From contig CAYNZP010000013.1 in assembly GCA_964401835.1 (NCBI GenBank), forward strand, positions 23,681 to 87,680: a DNA stretch of 64,000 bases, read 5' to 3'. Both the position numbers and the translations under genes were made by a program. This document shows positions 51,951 through 61,024 of this stretch, piece after piece (position 1 is the stretch's first letter; every line of letters starts with the position of its first letter). Source of the DNA: CAYNZP01 sp964401835. GTDB lineage: Bacteria; Planctomycetota; Phycisphaerae; SM23-33. The notes under the pieces are model-generated. The model was not told where the DNA came from and did not search any database. It saw only the letters and a program-made list of their open reading frames with translations.

Positions 51951-52538
51951 TCATAGACAAAGAAAACTCACGCCGAGAGCTATCAGGATAATTGCGCCCA
52001 GAATTTCCGCGGGCTTGCCGAGAAACTGACCGATTCTTTTTCCCAGCACCACACCCAGCAGGGCCATGCCCCCGGCGGTGATTCCTATAATGATACTCGC
52101 CAGCCAGATGTTCTGTTTACTCATCGCGAGCGAAAAACCGACGACCAGCGCATCGATGCTCGTGGCGATGGCGAGGCCCCAAAGCGGCCAGCCTTTTGTT
52201 GGGTCTTTTGGATGAGCGTGGAGAATTATCTCTGCCTCGTGTTCTACCTCCTCAGCCACGGCGCCCGGATGCGACTTTAACGCTTCTACGAGCATCTTTA
52301 TCGCCACCGCAAATACCAGCCCAGCTGCGATGTATATGCCGATATCCCTTAACGCTTCTGCGAATTGCCTGCCGACGGCCCAGCCGATTATTGGCATGAG
52401 AAACTGAAACAATCCCATGTGCCAGGCAAGCCGGAGCTTCTGTTTTGGTCCGTGCCATTTCACGCCGATGGCCATGCAAACACTCATTGCGTCCATGCCA
52501 AGTGCTACTGCCAAGGCCAGGATGTAAGCAATTTCCAT
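51951..52538 (-). CDS. mntP: Manganese efflux pump MntP
   Basis: The ATG at 52538 (MEIAYILALAVALGMDAM) is chosen over a longer frame. The 195-residue product has about six membrane helices and the MntP signatures ALAVALGMDAMSVCMAIG and, in the second half, LAIATSIDALVVGFSLAMS (paired acidic helices). MntP exports Mn2+. The cytoplasmic loop is rich in His and Glu (EEVEHEAEIILHAHP), a possible metal-binding stretch. No yybP-ykoY riboswitch is recognised upstream. Confidence 0.93.
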   Translation of the reverse strand: MEIAYILALAVALGMDAMSVCMAIGVKWHGPKQKLRLAWHMGLFQFLMPIIGWAVGRQFAEALRDIGIYIAAGLVFAVAIKMLVEALKSHPGAVAEEVEHEAEIILHAHPKDPTKGWPLWGLAIATSIDALVVGFSLAMSKQNIWLASIIIGITAGGMALLGVVLGKRIGQFLGKPAEILGAIILIALGVSFLCL

Positions 52539-52689
52539 ACGTCCATTGTCTCGAAACACTGCGTAAAAGCCGAAAAGTTTTTGCACAAACTTGCAAAAAC
52601 TTACTTTTTTTCTCTGGTAATGACTGCGAAAGATGGCTTAAATACTCCACTTTTTGCGGAAAAGTAAATCCTGACAGGAGCGATTTTGT

Positions 52690-52743
52690 ATGAGTAATCC
52701 CAATAATATTCGTTTTGACATGCTTCTGCCGCCGCGAGCCTAA
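52690..52743 (+). pseudogene. 17-codon stub resembling the start of a formate/nitrite transporter
   Basis: ATG at 52690 with CAGGAG 9 nt upstream opens MSNPNNIRFDMLLPPRA, then TAA at 52741-52743. FocA-type transporters begin with a similar FD-x-LLPP/A stretch before the first membrane helix. The +1 frame after the stop region reads REPKYRSEMK and a TAG, possibly the remains of a C-terminus. I read it as a gene deleted internally; it could also be a genuine short leader or chance. Confidence 0.35.
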
Positions 52744-52807
52744 GTATCGTAGCGAGATGAAATAGTTTTCAAAAAATCAGGCTGGGGGGTGAATGTAGTA
52801 TAGTAGT

Positions 52808-52848
52808 AAAAAGGGCGGCCCGGGAATCCGAGCCGCCCTTTATTTTTT
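52808..52848. terminator. Bidirectional intrinsic terminator
   Basis: GGGCGGC (52813-52819) pairs with GCCGCCC (52832-52838). Downstream are TTTATTTTTT on the plus strand and TTTTT on the minus strand. It ends the PEP-CTERM gene on the minus strand and any transcript through the 17-codon stub on the plus strand. Confidence 0.85.
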
Positions 52849-52860
52849 GAAAAGACTTAC

Positions 52861-53694
52861 TTATTTTCGCCGACGGACGATCGCGCACAATCCCATTCCA
52901 AGCAGCATCAGGCATGTTGGTTCGGGAACAATCGTGAATTCGATCTCAGACTCTGAACTGAGAAACGCTTCATGTTCGCTCCAAGGGAATTCGGCGGCAG
53001 TACTTTCAGTACTATTAAAGGTTGGAAAGTTAACCAGCGAACTGCCGTCAATGGCATAACTGACGTATAGAAAAGCTGAGCCCGTTTCCAGGGAATCCGG
53101 GTCCCAGGACATTGCCCCTTCAGCAAGAGTCAGCGTGCCACCATCTTCAGGGAAGGTGCTGTTTTCGGAATACCAGTAATCAGGGCCGTTCTGACCGTCG
53201 ACTTCGGCAAAAATTCCGTCAATATCACCAATAGCAAAACCTCCTCCCGAGGTCCAGCTCCACCCAAAGACGACGTCCGTCTGGACGTTCGGATCGCCAT
53301 CGGTTGGATTTGTGATTGTCGGCAGGGGGGCAAAATCACTTGCGCTGACAGCATTCACAGAAAAGTCATATACCGCAAAACCGCTACCGGTATTGATTCT
53401 CAGCAGAGAGGCGACGCCTGCCATGGAATTGAGCTCTTCGAGAGTTAAATCTTCCGGGGTTTCAAGCCAATATTCGTCGTCATGGGAATCCCATTCAAGG
53501 TCTTCCCAGTCGAACCCATTATAGCTGACTTGCATCATTCCGGCGCCGCTTACGCCGTCAACGTGTACTCCTATTTCGGCGTAATATTCGCCATCACAGT
53601 TTCCTACAACAAATTCTGTCCAGTTATCCGCCACTACTGCTGCAGCAGGCGAGCAGAGCAGGGTAATTACAAAAAGACCAAGCAATTTTTTCAT
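52861..53694 (-). CDS. PEP-CTERM exported protein
   Basis: The ATG at 53694 (MKKLLGLFVITLLCSPAAA) after GGAGG gives a signal peptide. The 277-residue acidic, beta-rich product (EFVVGNCDGEYYAEIGVHVDG, VFGWSWTSGGGFAIGD) ends with the sorting signal VPEPTCLMLLGMGLCAIVRRRK-type: Pro-Glu-Pro, membrane helix, Arg tail. Exosortase recognises this and processes the protein to the surface or matrix. No exosortase gene is in the window. Function unknown. Confidence 0.9.
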   Translation of the reverse strand: MKKLLGLFVITLLCSPAAAVVADNWTEFVVGNCDGEYYAEIGVHVDGVSGAGMMQVSYNGFDWEDLEWDSHDDEYWLETPEDLTLEELNSMAGVASLLRINTGSGFAVYDFSVNAVSASDFAPLPTITNPTDGDPNVQTDVVFGWSWTSGGGFAIGDIDGIFAEVDGQNGPDYWYSENSTFPEDGGTLTLAEGAMSWDPDSLETGSAFLYVSYAIDGSSLVNFPTFNSTESTAAEFPWSEHEAFLSSESEIEFTIVPEPTCLMLLGMGLCAIVRRRK

Positions 53695-53889
53695 TTGTAA
53701 TACCTCCATTACAAGAAATAAGCGAATCGTCAAAAAGATAGAGCATCAACCGACAAGCGTATCTCGGGTGGATGTTGAGCTTTACCCGAGCTATAAAATT
53801 ATCAGCAGAGTGCGAAATTTGTCAAGGAAAAAGTTCACAAAACATCTTGATGATAATAGACTTGTGGCAAATTTTGGTCAGCAGAAATC

Positions 53890-54753
53890 TTACTCAAAAT
53901 CGCCAGAGGCTATCAAATCCCTGAAAGCCTTGAAGAGCTTCTGGGTAACAGGCCCGACCTTACCGCCACCAATTGTCGTGCTGTCGACTTTGGTAACGGC
54001 TATGACTTCGGCAGCTGAGCCTGTCAGGAAGCACTCGTCAGCTTCTATTAGGTCCTTTGCAGTGAAATTCTGTTCAGCCAGCGGTATGTCAAGTTTAGCC
54101 GCAAGGTCTAAAACGACTCCTCGTGTGATTCCCATCAATATTCCTGCTTCGCCAGGCGGGGTGATGAGTTTGTCATCTTTGACAATGAATATATTGTCGC
54201 CCGTACACTCCGAAGCGTTACCCTGTTCATTGAGCATGAGAGCTTCAGCCACGCCTGCATCGACGGCTTCTATCTTGCCAAGAATGTTATTGAGGTAGTT
54301 TAGGCTCTTGACTCGCGGATTCAGCGACCGCGGCGATGTCCGGATGGTCTTGGCGATGATGATAGCCATACCGGTTTCGTACATCTCCTGTGGATACAAA
54401 GCTATGCTGTCGATAATGATAAAAACGTTCGGTTGTGGACATTTGAACGGGCTCAACCCCAGTGTGCCTTCGCCGCGTGCAACAACCAGCCGTATGTAGG
54501 CGTCCTGGCGATTGTTGGCCTTGAGCGTCTCATAAATCGCGTCTTTTAGTTCCTGTTTGGTATAAGGAATCGCCAGGCGGATAAACTTGGCTGAATCGAA
54601 CAACCGGTCTATGTGTGCCTGGCACTTAAAGACCTTGCCACCATAAACGCGTATACCCTCAAAGACACCATCACCATAAAGGGTACCGTGATCGAAGACG
54701 CTCAGTTTCGCGTCGCTTTTATCAACCAATTCACCATTTAGCCAAACTTTCAT
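53890..54753 (-). CDS. ilvE: Branched-chain amino acid aminotransferase
   Basis: A 287-residue fold-type IV PLP enzyme: LSVFDHGTLYGDGVFEGIRVYGGK, YIRLVVARGEGTLGLSP, the lysine region RVKSLNYLNNILGKIEAV, and LTGSAAEVIAVTKVD with GKVGPVTQKLF at the end. This pattern fits IlvE rather than D-amino acid aminotransferase, but the two are close. It would make valine, leucine and isoleucine from their oxoacids, which matches the ilvBN operon at the end of the window. CAGGAGC precedes the ATG. Confidence 0.88.
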   Translation of the reverse strand: MKVWLNGELVDKSDAKLSVFDHGTLYGDGVFEGIRVYGGKVFKCQAHIDRLFDSAKFIRLAIPYTKQELKDAIYETLKANNRQDAYIRLVVARGEGTLGLSPFKCPQPNVFIIIDSIALYPQEMYETGMAIIIAKTIRTSPRSLNPRVKSLNYLNNILGKIEAVDAGVAEALMLNEQGNASECTGDNIFIVKDDKLITPPGEAGILMGITRGVVLDLAAKLDIPLAEQNFTAKDLIEADECFLTGSAAEVIAVTKVDSTTIGGGKVGPVTQKLFKAFRDLIASGDFE

Positions 54754-54936
54754 AAACTGCTCCTGAAAACCCTTTGGGGGAGTTAATGATAAGCTGCAAT
54801 TACCTTTTCGACAATAACGGAAATGTAATTAACTGGGGGGAAAGAAAGTTCTTTTAAAGTTTTGTAAAAAATCTTGAAAGGTAAAGGCCAATACTATTAG
54901 AATTTTGTAGCAAGTATTATTGGGGATGAGAAAAGC

Positions 54937-55212
54937 ATGACGGAAGAACAGCGAATAATCCATTTTGACGGTAACGTTCAGGGTGTGGGCTTTCGCTATA
55001 CTGCCTGCCGAATTGCAATGTCTCATAAAGTCGGGGGTTATGTTCGCAATTTAAATGACGGCAAGGTCGAATGTGTCATTGAGGGGAATGATGACGAGAT
55101 AGATGCCTTCCTGAAAGAGTTATCCGATTCAATGGGTTATTACATACACAATCAGACCCAGCAGAAGGCGCCCTTCAGTGGACGATATAAGCACTTCGAC
55201 GTAAAATTCTAG
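54937..55212 (+). CDS. acyP: Acylphosphatase
   Basis: A 91-residue protein with the family motif HFDGNVQGVGFRYTACRIA (active-site Arg after GVGF) and GYVRNLNDGKVECVIEGND (catalytic Asn). It hydrolyses carboxyl phosphates such as 1,3-bisphosphoglycerate. Standard length. Co-directional with the CDF gene 22 nt downstream. Confidence 0.95.
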   Translation: MTEEQRIIHFDGNVQGVGFRYTACRIAMSHKVGGYVRNLNDGKVECVIEGNDDEIDAFLKELSDSMGYYIHNQTQQKAPFSGRYKHFDVKF

Positions 55213-55234
55213 GAACTCTCATTTAGAGGTTTTT

Positions 55235-56140
55235 TTGGCAAGTTCTAAAACCATAAAATCATCTTCGCTTTCACCTCAGGGAGTAACCTGGCTGGGCATG
55301 TTCGCCAACGGGGGCCTCTCAGTTGCCAAGATATTGGCTGGCATTTTGTTTTACAGCCAGACGATACTCGCTGACGGATTACACAGCATTTCTGATTTGA
55401 TTACTGACCTGGTGGTGTTGGCGGGATTGAAGGTTTCCGAAAGACCTGCCGATGAGGACCACCGCTACGGACATAGAAGAGTAAGCACTCTTGTGGCGAT
55501 GTTTGTCGGGGCAGCACTTGTCATCGCTGCCAGCTGGATTGTTTTTAAGGCGATTATCTCACTGCATGAACCTGCCCAAAGTGTTCGGGGCATGGTGCCT
55601 TTCTGGGTGGCGGTAGCTTCGGTGCCGGTTAAAGAGTTTCTTTTCCAGGTTACGCGATATGTCGGCAGGCGGACCTCGAATGTAGCGCTGCTAGCCAATG
55701 CATGGCATCATCGAACCGATGCTTTTACCTCCATAGCTGCCGCGGTAGGGCTGGCGGGCGTTGCTTTTGGCGGGGCCGACTGGTGCTTTCTCGACCCGCT
55801 GACGGCGATAGTTCTGGCGGCCTTCCTGCTGGTTGTGGCGGTGAAGATAATCGCCATGAGTTCTTCAGAACTGATCGATCGCTGTCCAGATGCGGAAACT
55901 ATGGCAGGTATAACAGACGCCGTTTCCAGGACACCGGGAGTGTTGAGCTATCATGCAGTTAGGGCGAGGAAGACGGGTGGCAAGGTGTGCATGGATATAC
56001 ACATTCAGGTCGATCCGAATCAGACGGTTAAACAGGGACACGATATAGCGACGGCTGTGCGGGAAAACGTCATGGCTGCCGAGAGCGATGTTGTCGAGGC
56101 GATAGTGCATATCGAGCCGCCCCGGGATGTGTCTGAATAA
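55235..56140 (+). CDS. Cation diffusion facilitator transporter
   Basis: A 301-residue CDF protein starting with TTG at 55235 after AGAGG. About six membrane helices carry the metal site residues ILADGLHSISDLITDLVV (Asp/His) and NAWHHRTDAFTSIAAAVGL (HxxxD). A C-terminal cytoplasmic ferredoxin-like domain (LSYHAVRARKTGGKVCMDIHI, IVHIEPP) follows. It exports divalent cations such as Zn, Fe or Mn in exchange for protons; the metal is not settled. No metal-responsive regulator is adjacent. Confidence 0.9.
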   Translation: MASSKTIKSSSLSPQGVTWLGMFANGGLSVAKILAGILFYSQTILADGLHSISDLITDLVVLAGLKVSERPADEDHRYGHRRVSTLVAMFVGAALVIAASWIVFKAIISLHEPAQSVRGMVPFWVAVASVPVKEFLFQVTRYVGRRTSNVALLANAWHHRTDAFTSIAAAVGLAGVAFGGADWCFLDPLTAIVLAAFLLVVAVKIIAMSSSELIDRCPDAETMAGITDAVSRTPGVLSYHAVRARKTGGKVCMDIHIQVDPNQTVKQGHDIATAVRENVMAAESDVVEAIVHIEPPRDVSE

Positions 56141-56155
56141 GCCTGTATTCGGCTC

Positions 56156-57796
56156 TTAATCGCAATGATGAGCTTTGCCCAGGAAACTTTCTCCATCAAG
56201 ATTTTTCGGTAACTCTTTCCCCAAAAGCTCAAGCAGTGTCGCCGTGATGTCGATTACACGCGTCGGCCCGAGTTTACCCTTGGGTACTCCGGGGCCGGCG
56301 ATTAGCAGAGGGGTCATCATGTCTCCGTGATGCAAACCGCCATGGCCGGCCTTGTTTTTGTTATTAAAATCCCAACCCTCAGCCGCAAACACGGCAATAT
56401 CCCCAGCCCGGCGGGCACGGAAATATGCCACAATCTGTGCCGGCAGATCGGGATAGTTGCTTTCGAATGTCCATTCCAGCCAATCCCTGCCGCTGGCCCC
56501 TTGGCCGTTAAGTGCATCGGCCGGAACTTGGCCTTGCCAGCCTAGAGGATCTTTACCGGAGATTTTCTTGTAGGAGATTTTGCCCCCTCGGCCGGTGTTC
56601 TGGTGGAATTCGACCTCGCCGCGTTTGTTACGCACCCGAACACGGTTAACCCCAACGCTATAGGCTATCGCGTCAACAGCCTCAAGCTCTGTGAGGCGAT
56701 CCAATAGATTCAAGTCTCCGGGATAGTTTTTCATATCCTCCGACAAGGGCCGAGTTGTCCATGGCTCGTAACCGGCGAGCTTGCCAGTTTCGTCTCTTAT
56801 GGGCTTGCGAAGGCAAATTGCGAGGTATCTATCTCCACTGCCATAAGTGACGGCTGAATATTTTTGATAGCAGTCCAGACGTTTTTCAAGCGGCGTTTCT
56901 TCCCACAAACGCTTGCCTGCGATATTCAGACCCAGTTGATTTTTTAAAAAATCGTTCATCGGGAAGTGTTTTTTGACATCTGCAAGGCTGTGGTCGGAAA
57001 CGAGAGCGATAATAATTTCATCGAGCAGGCCCCCGCGTTCGATATCACCCAGAACCCGGCCTATCTGAGTGTCGGTGTGTTTCAGGGCTTTACGATATAC
57101 CTTACTGCTTACGCCGTTTGCGTAAGCCCGAAAGTCCGGGGCGAGCAAGTAGCAGACAGCGACAGCCGGGAGAGCCTTTCTTTTTCGTGCGATATCAAGA
57201 TAGATATCCAACCGTGACAGGGTCAGTCTGTCTACGAATTCATACCACCCGAAAAAAAACGGCGGCCCGGCAGACATCCAGTTCTCCACGAACTTCGTTG
57301 TGCCGCGGTGCGGCTGGAAAAAAATTGACATCGTCGTGCGCTGAGGGAAGTGCTCGTATATTGTCGAGGCAGTGTAATCTCCATCGAGCGTGTTTTTCTG
57401 TGCGATGGTTTCGTAGTTTCGCCAGATAAGCTGATTTCTATCGAACCAGTTTATGCCGGTTACGCCGTGATGGCCGGGGAATTGGCCCGTAACAAAACTT
57501 GTCAGGTTTGCCAGCGTGACAGATGGCGTGTTGGCAACCGCACGCGGCGCGTAAAGGCCTCTGGCGACGAAATATTTTTCAATCGCCGGCAGTTCACCGG
57601 CTTCGAGCATTTCCTGGAAAACTTCGCCGTTGACACCATCGACAAAGAAAACAATCGCTCCTTTTGTCTGCATTCCTTGCGGAAGGGAAAAATCCAGACC
57701 AAAGCTATCAGCCGGCCCGGACTCACTCGGAACCCCACAGCCGGCAAGGCTAAGACACACAAGTCCCGCCATGAAGGAGAGTAGCTTTTTATTCAT
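56156..57796 (-). CDS. Lipoprotein of the alkaline phosphatase / nucleotide pyrophosphatase superfamily
   Basis: The ATG at 57796 after AAGGAAG gives a lipoprotein signal with lipobox SLAGC (Cys about residue 20). The 546-residue product has the metal-enzyme layout of type I phosphodiesterases: AIVFFVDGVNGEVF (metal Asp), NTPSVTLANLTSFVTGQFPG (Thr/Ser nucleophile), ALVSDHSLADV (Asp-His), and GHGGLHHGDMMTPLLIAGPG (His). It hydrolyses a phosphodiester or phosphomonoester outside the cell membrane; substrate unknown. The start overlaps the upstream membrane-protein gene by 8 nt. Confidence 0.88.
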   Translation of the reverse strand: MNKKLLSFMAGLVCLSLAGCGVPSESGPADSFGLDFSLPQGMQTKGAIVFFVDGVNGEVFQEMLEAGELPAIEKYFVARGLYAPRAVANTPSVTLANLTSFVTGQFPGHHGVTGINWFDRNQLIWRNYETIAQKNTLDGDYTASTIYEHFPQRTTMSIFFQPHRGTTKFVENWMSAGPPFFFGWYEFVDRLTLSRLDIYLDIARKRKALPAVAVCYLLAPDFRAYANGVSSKVYRKALKHTDTQIGRVLGDIERGGLLDEIIIALVSDHSLADVKKHFPMNDFLKNQLGLNIAGKRLWEETPLEKRLDCYQKYSAVTYGSGDRYLAICLRKPIRDETGKLAGYEPWTTRPLSEDMKNYPGDLNLLDRLTELEAVDAIAYSVGVNRVRVRNKRGEVEFHQNTGRGGKISYKKISGKDPLGWQGQVPADALNGQGASGRDWLEWTFESNYPDLPAQIVAYFRARRAGDIAVFAAEGWDFNNKNKAGHGGLHHGDMMTPLLIAGPGVPKGKLGPTRVIDITATLLELLGKELPKNLDGESFLGKAHHCD

Positions 57797-58421
57797 CTTC
57801 CTTCTTTCGGTTTTTTTTAAAAGTAAACAAAAGTGGAAAGACAATATCGCTGCTGCAACAGGGCACCCAAACAGCCAGGAACAAAAAGACCGGTATGAGG
57901 ACTGCTGTAAGGATGTCGAGACTGCCGTGTTCAAAGGCCATCAGCATGTGAAACAGAGATGCTGCCATGCTCAATGCGACATGGCCGGAGTGGGGCAGCT
58001 TGGTATGAGGCCGGAAATATCCGATACCGATGCCTATCAGGGCCAATGGATTTACCAGCCACCATTCCTGCAAAAAGCCGGCATGCACCTGCGCATGGAC
58101 GTGCTCCGTTTGCAGGCCGAGGAGAAGCTCGCCCACATAGGGTATCAACGAATCGCTCAGCGTCGCTATGCCGACTGAACCGACATAACCCACCACCAGG
58201 GCCGCCAGGAAATTCGGCTTGCCGTGGAGTCTGTACATGCTCACGGTGGCAACTGCACTGATTAAGACGTGCAGCGGGTGAAAAGTCTGGAACAAAAAAG
58301 TCGAGGCGTCTTTCAGCACAGGGGTATAGATGAATAACGCAAAGACAGCCACCCCAACAAGCGAGCCGCCAATTGTGAAGCCGACGTGTTCTTTAAGTTC
58401 GCGGATAATTGTCTTTAGCAT
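57789..58421 (-). CDS. Membrane protein with conserved-looking His/Cys clusters, unknown
   Basis: A 210-residue protein with about five hydrophobic helices. Histidines cluster at helix ends and in a loop (QTFHPLHVLIS, EHVHAQVHAGF, PHTKLPHSGHVAL, LFHMLMAFEHG), and a cysteine pair lies in WVPCCSSDIVFPL near the C-terminus. The tail is very basic. This suggests metal or haem binding or transport, but I do not recognise the family. It overlaps the downstream phosphodiesterase lipoprotein gene by 8 nt, implying joint expression. Confidence 0.7.
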   Translation of the reverse strand: MLKTIIRELKEHVGFTIGGSLVGVAVFALFIYTPVLKDASTFLFQTFHPLHVLISAVATVSMYRLHGKPNFLAALVVGYVGSVGIATLSDSLIPYVGELLLGLQTEHVHAQVHAGFLQEWWLVNPLALIGIGIGYFRPHTKLPHSGHVALSMAASLFHMLMAFEHGSLDILTAVLIPVFLFLAVWVPCCSSDIVFPLLFTFKKNRKKEDE

Positions 58422-58475
58422 ATGCAGCTTCCCTGAAAACCCATGAATTATTCATTGGTCTGAATAATTGTGCGC

Positions 58476-58502
58476 AAAAAAAGCCCCCGATGCAACGGGG
58501 GC
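58476..58502 (-). terminator. Intrinsic terminator after the DUF1571 gene
   Basis: GCCCCC (58502-58497) pairs with GGGGGC (58488-58483) on the minus strand, followed by T7 (58482-58476). Confidence 0.85.
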
Positions 58503-58529
58503 TCATAGATTCATTATGTTCCACGGCTT

Positions 58530-59393
58530 TTATTTCTTATGCACCATGTCGTTTGTCTCTGGCAGGAAGTCTTCGTCGCTGAGGCCTACGTTGAATTTGA
58601 CGTCCTTGTAGAGATACCTGCAGGAGAGCTCTTCATCCCAGTTATAGCCTTCGATGCAGATCGGCAGCAGGTATTCGAGATCGACATAGACGAGAGTCCT
58701 GGCAGCTGGATAATCGTTTTTTGGGGGCAGATGGCGGATAAGTACCACGGTTTTTCTACCCGCGACTTCGGCAAAACCGCCGAACGACGTCTTGAGGTCG
58801 CCTTCATCCTCGGCCTGGCGGTAGACTTTTATCAGGCTGGCTAGGCCTCTTGCGAAGCCGAACATGTTCACCGGTCGTAGCGTGTTCCGCATGGCCTGGG
58901 GGCCATCAGGTTGACGTTTTACCGTGCCGACCAGTGTGAACAGGAAGCCCTTGGGCTTTACCAGCATCTGGTTGTCGTTTTTACCCTCGACGTAGAGAAC
59001 CCGCTCGCCGATAGGGGCATTTTTCGTGAAATTGAGAGATACGCTGTAGGGCTCGTCGAGGAACTTGACGTCAATCCACTGTTCCTTGCCCAGATTTCCG
59101 TTGAGCCGTTCCTGCTTAATTAATGTGCAACTGTAGTCGATGTATTGACCCTGATAGTTATCGAGGCAGTATTCGAGCAGCTTGATATGGTCGCGCTTGG
59201 CCATGCTGACAACATCATCGAGGACCTCGGGAGAATTTTCCCCAACTACCTGGCCGGAGATGGCCGTGATAAATTCGGACTGACGGAAGGCCTCGGTCCT
59301 TGTGCACTGGACACAAAAGAACCCGGCAAGCAAAAGTCCAACGCCCAGCCTTACCTTTTTGTTTGTCGGTCGAAATAGTTTTTTAAACGTCAT
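58530..59393 (-). CDS. DUF1571 family lipoprotein-like protein
   Basis: A 287-residue protein with an N-terminal hydrophobic segment ending near FFCVQC (Cys about residue 30, a loose lipobox). The body matches DUF1571: QYIDYSCTLIKQERLNGNLG, IDVKFLDEPYSVSLNF, GERVLYVEGKNDNQMLV, RTLVYVDLEYLLPICIEGY. DUF1571 is frequent in Planctomycetes and has a LolA-like beta fold, so a lipid or lipoprotein handling role is a reasonable guess only. GAGGAAG lies just before the ATG. Followed by a terminator. Confidence 0.85.
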   Translation of the reverse strand: MTFKKLFRPTNKKVRLGVGLLLAGFFCVQCTRTEAFRQSEFITAISGQVVGENSPEVLDDVVSMAKRDHIKLLEYCLDNYQGQYIDYSCTLIKQERLNGNLGKEQWIDVKFLDEPYSVSLNFTKNAPIGERVLYVEGKNDNQMLVKPKGFLFTLVGTVKRQPDGPQAMRNTLRPVNMFGFARGLASLIKVYRQAEDEGDLKTSFGGFAEVAGRKTVVLIRHLPPKNDYPAARTLVYVDLEYLLPICIEGYNWDEELSCRYLYKDVKFNVGLSDEDFLPETNDMVHKK

Positions 59394-59894
59394 ACTTCCT
59401 CGCCTCGCGCCTCATGGGCATCGTTTTAAAACAGCGAAGAATCACAAATCCGTTTATATTTCCTCGCAACATATTAAGTCGGCAAAATCCCAAAAAACTA
59501 TTAACTCTTTTGCCTTTTCCTGCCTCGTAAGCGTACACCAACACCGACTCTCTAAAAACCAGGAAAAGCATCAAGTCGGCAGGAGCTTAATATTGGTTAG
59601 AGAGTATACGCATCCATGGGAAGATAATCAATATTTTTCAACAAATTAAACATTTGTTCCGGCTACGAAAAACAGTTAAAAGAGTTGTGTAAAGACATTT
59701 TTTAAAAAGACTTAAGTTCTGTCCGATGCTTCGACAAATCAGTATTTCCTTACGTTTTGGGCTTTAACGGCTGCTTGACTAACCGCCCAATGGATATTTA
59801 AAGTACGCAACTCGTTAAAAATCAAATAAATGTGTAAATAAAAGCAAATTTTTTTATAAACTTTTTTATTAACAAAAAATCGAGGCGAAAAAAT
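59394..59894. other. AT-rich divergent spacer, no gene seen
   Basis: About 500 nt between the DUF1571 gene (minus) and the epimerase gene (plus). It is strongly AT-rich, especially 59600-59890. Short frames on either strand lack ribosome binding sites. It must hold the promoters of both genes, but no box pair stands out. No repeat, tRNA or clear hairpin was found. Confidence 0.6.
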
Positions 59895-60896
59895 ATGAAT
59901 CTTGTAACTGGCGCAACAGGTCTTCTTGGCAGCCACATTGTGGAAAAACTCAAAAACGCAGGTCAGCCGGTACGTGCCCTGTGCCGCAAAGGCAGCGATA
60001 CGAAATACCTCGATGAGTGGGGAATCGAAAAGGCCTTCGGTGACATAACAGACCCCGCCAGCCTCGTCCAGGCCATGAAGGGCGTCCATACCGTCTACCA
60101 CGCAGCTGCAAGGGTTGGCGACTGGGGACACTGGGACAGCTTTGTAGCCATTACCATCGACGGTACGGCTAACATGATAGAAGCTGCCAAAAACGCCGGC
60201 GTGAAAAGATTCCTGCACATCAGCAGCATCTCAGCCTACGGCCATCCCGATGGTGACGGCATGGTAATAGACGAAACCGCACCGCTGGGCGTTAACCTGC
60301 ACAAGTGGAGCTATTACAGCCGAGCCAAGGTAGAGGCGGAAAACCTTATCTGGTCGGCGTGGGAAAAGGGCGACCTGCCGGTAACGGTGGTGAGGCCCAG
60401 TTGGCTTTACGGGCCCAGAGATCGCGCCTCGATGCCGCGGCTTATCAAGGCTATCCGAGCCGGAAAGGGCAAGCTTCTCGGCGATGGCAGCAATCGCCTG
60501 AACCTGACCTATGCCGGGAACGAAGCTGAAGGCTGCATCCTCGCTGCCACCGCAGAAAAGGCCTTGGGTGAATCCTACAGCCTCGCAAACGACGGTGTAA
60601 TAACCCAGGGTGAATACTTCAATAAAATTGCCCAGTGCATCGGCGCAAAGCCGGTTACGAAAAAAGTTCCCTACAAAGTTGCCTACAGTGCGGCGTTCCT
60701 GATGGAGTTTTTCGGCCATCTGTTCAATAAAAAGACTCCTCCGCTCGTTACGCGCTATTCAGTCTGGCTGATAGGAAGAAAGTGCTTTTTCACTACCGAC
60801 AAGGCCCGCGAGCAGCTCGGTTGGCAGCCTACTGTCGGCTACGATGAGGGGATACAGCAAAGTGTTAAATGGTGTCTGGATAATTTTGCGTGTTAA
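59895..60896 (+). CDS. NAD-dependent epimerase/dehydratase (extended SDR)
   Basis: A 333-residue extended short-chain dehydrogenase: MNLVTGATGLLGSHIVEKLK (GxxGxxG), FGDITDPASLVQAMKGVHTVYHAAA, FLHISSISAYG (catalytic Ser), the SYYSRAKVEAENL-type Tyr-x3-Lys (WSYYSRAKVEAE), and VVRPSWLYGP. The C-terminal part resembles 3-beta-hydroxysteroid dehydrogenase or dihydroflavonol reductase-like members. Substrate could be a nucleotide sugar, sterol-like or hopanoid compound. It stands alone, with a very AT-rich upstream region. Confidence 0.85.
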   Translation: MNLVTGATGLLGSHIVEKLKNAGQPVRALCRKGSDTKYLDEWGIEKAFGDITDPASLVQAMKGVHTVYHAAARVGDWGHWDSFVAITIDGTANMIEAAKNAGVKRFLHISSISAYGHPDGDGMVIDETAPLGVNLHKWSYYSRAKVEAENLIWSAWEKGDLPVTVVRPSWLYGPRDRASMPRLIKAIRAGKGKLLGDGSNRLNLTYAGNEAEGCILAATAEKALGESYSLANDGVITQGEYFNKIAQCIGAKPVTKKVPYKVAYSAAFLMEFFGHLFNKKTPPLVTRYSVWLIGRKCFFTTDKAREQLGWQPTVGYDEGIQQSVKWCLDNFAC

Positions 60897-61024
60897 CGCA
60901 AAATTATGATACCATTGCCCTTGCGTCATTGAGGCCCGCCTGCTAGAGTATCTGCCCCTTTGGGATACGAAATAACATTCCTCGAGTGTATAAAAAACTG
61001 ATAGTACGATGTAATTGAATTATT

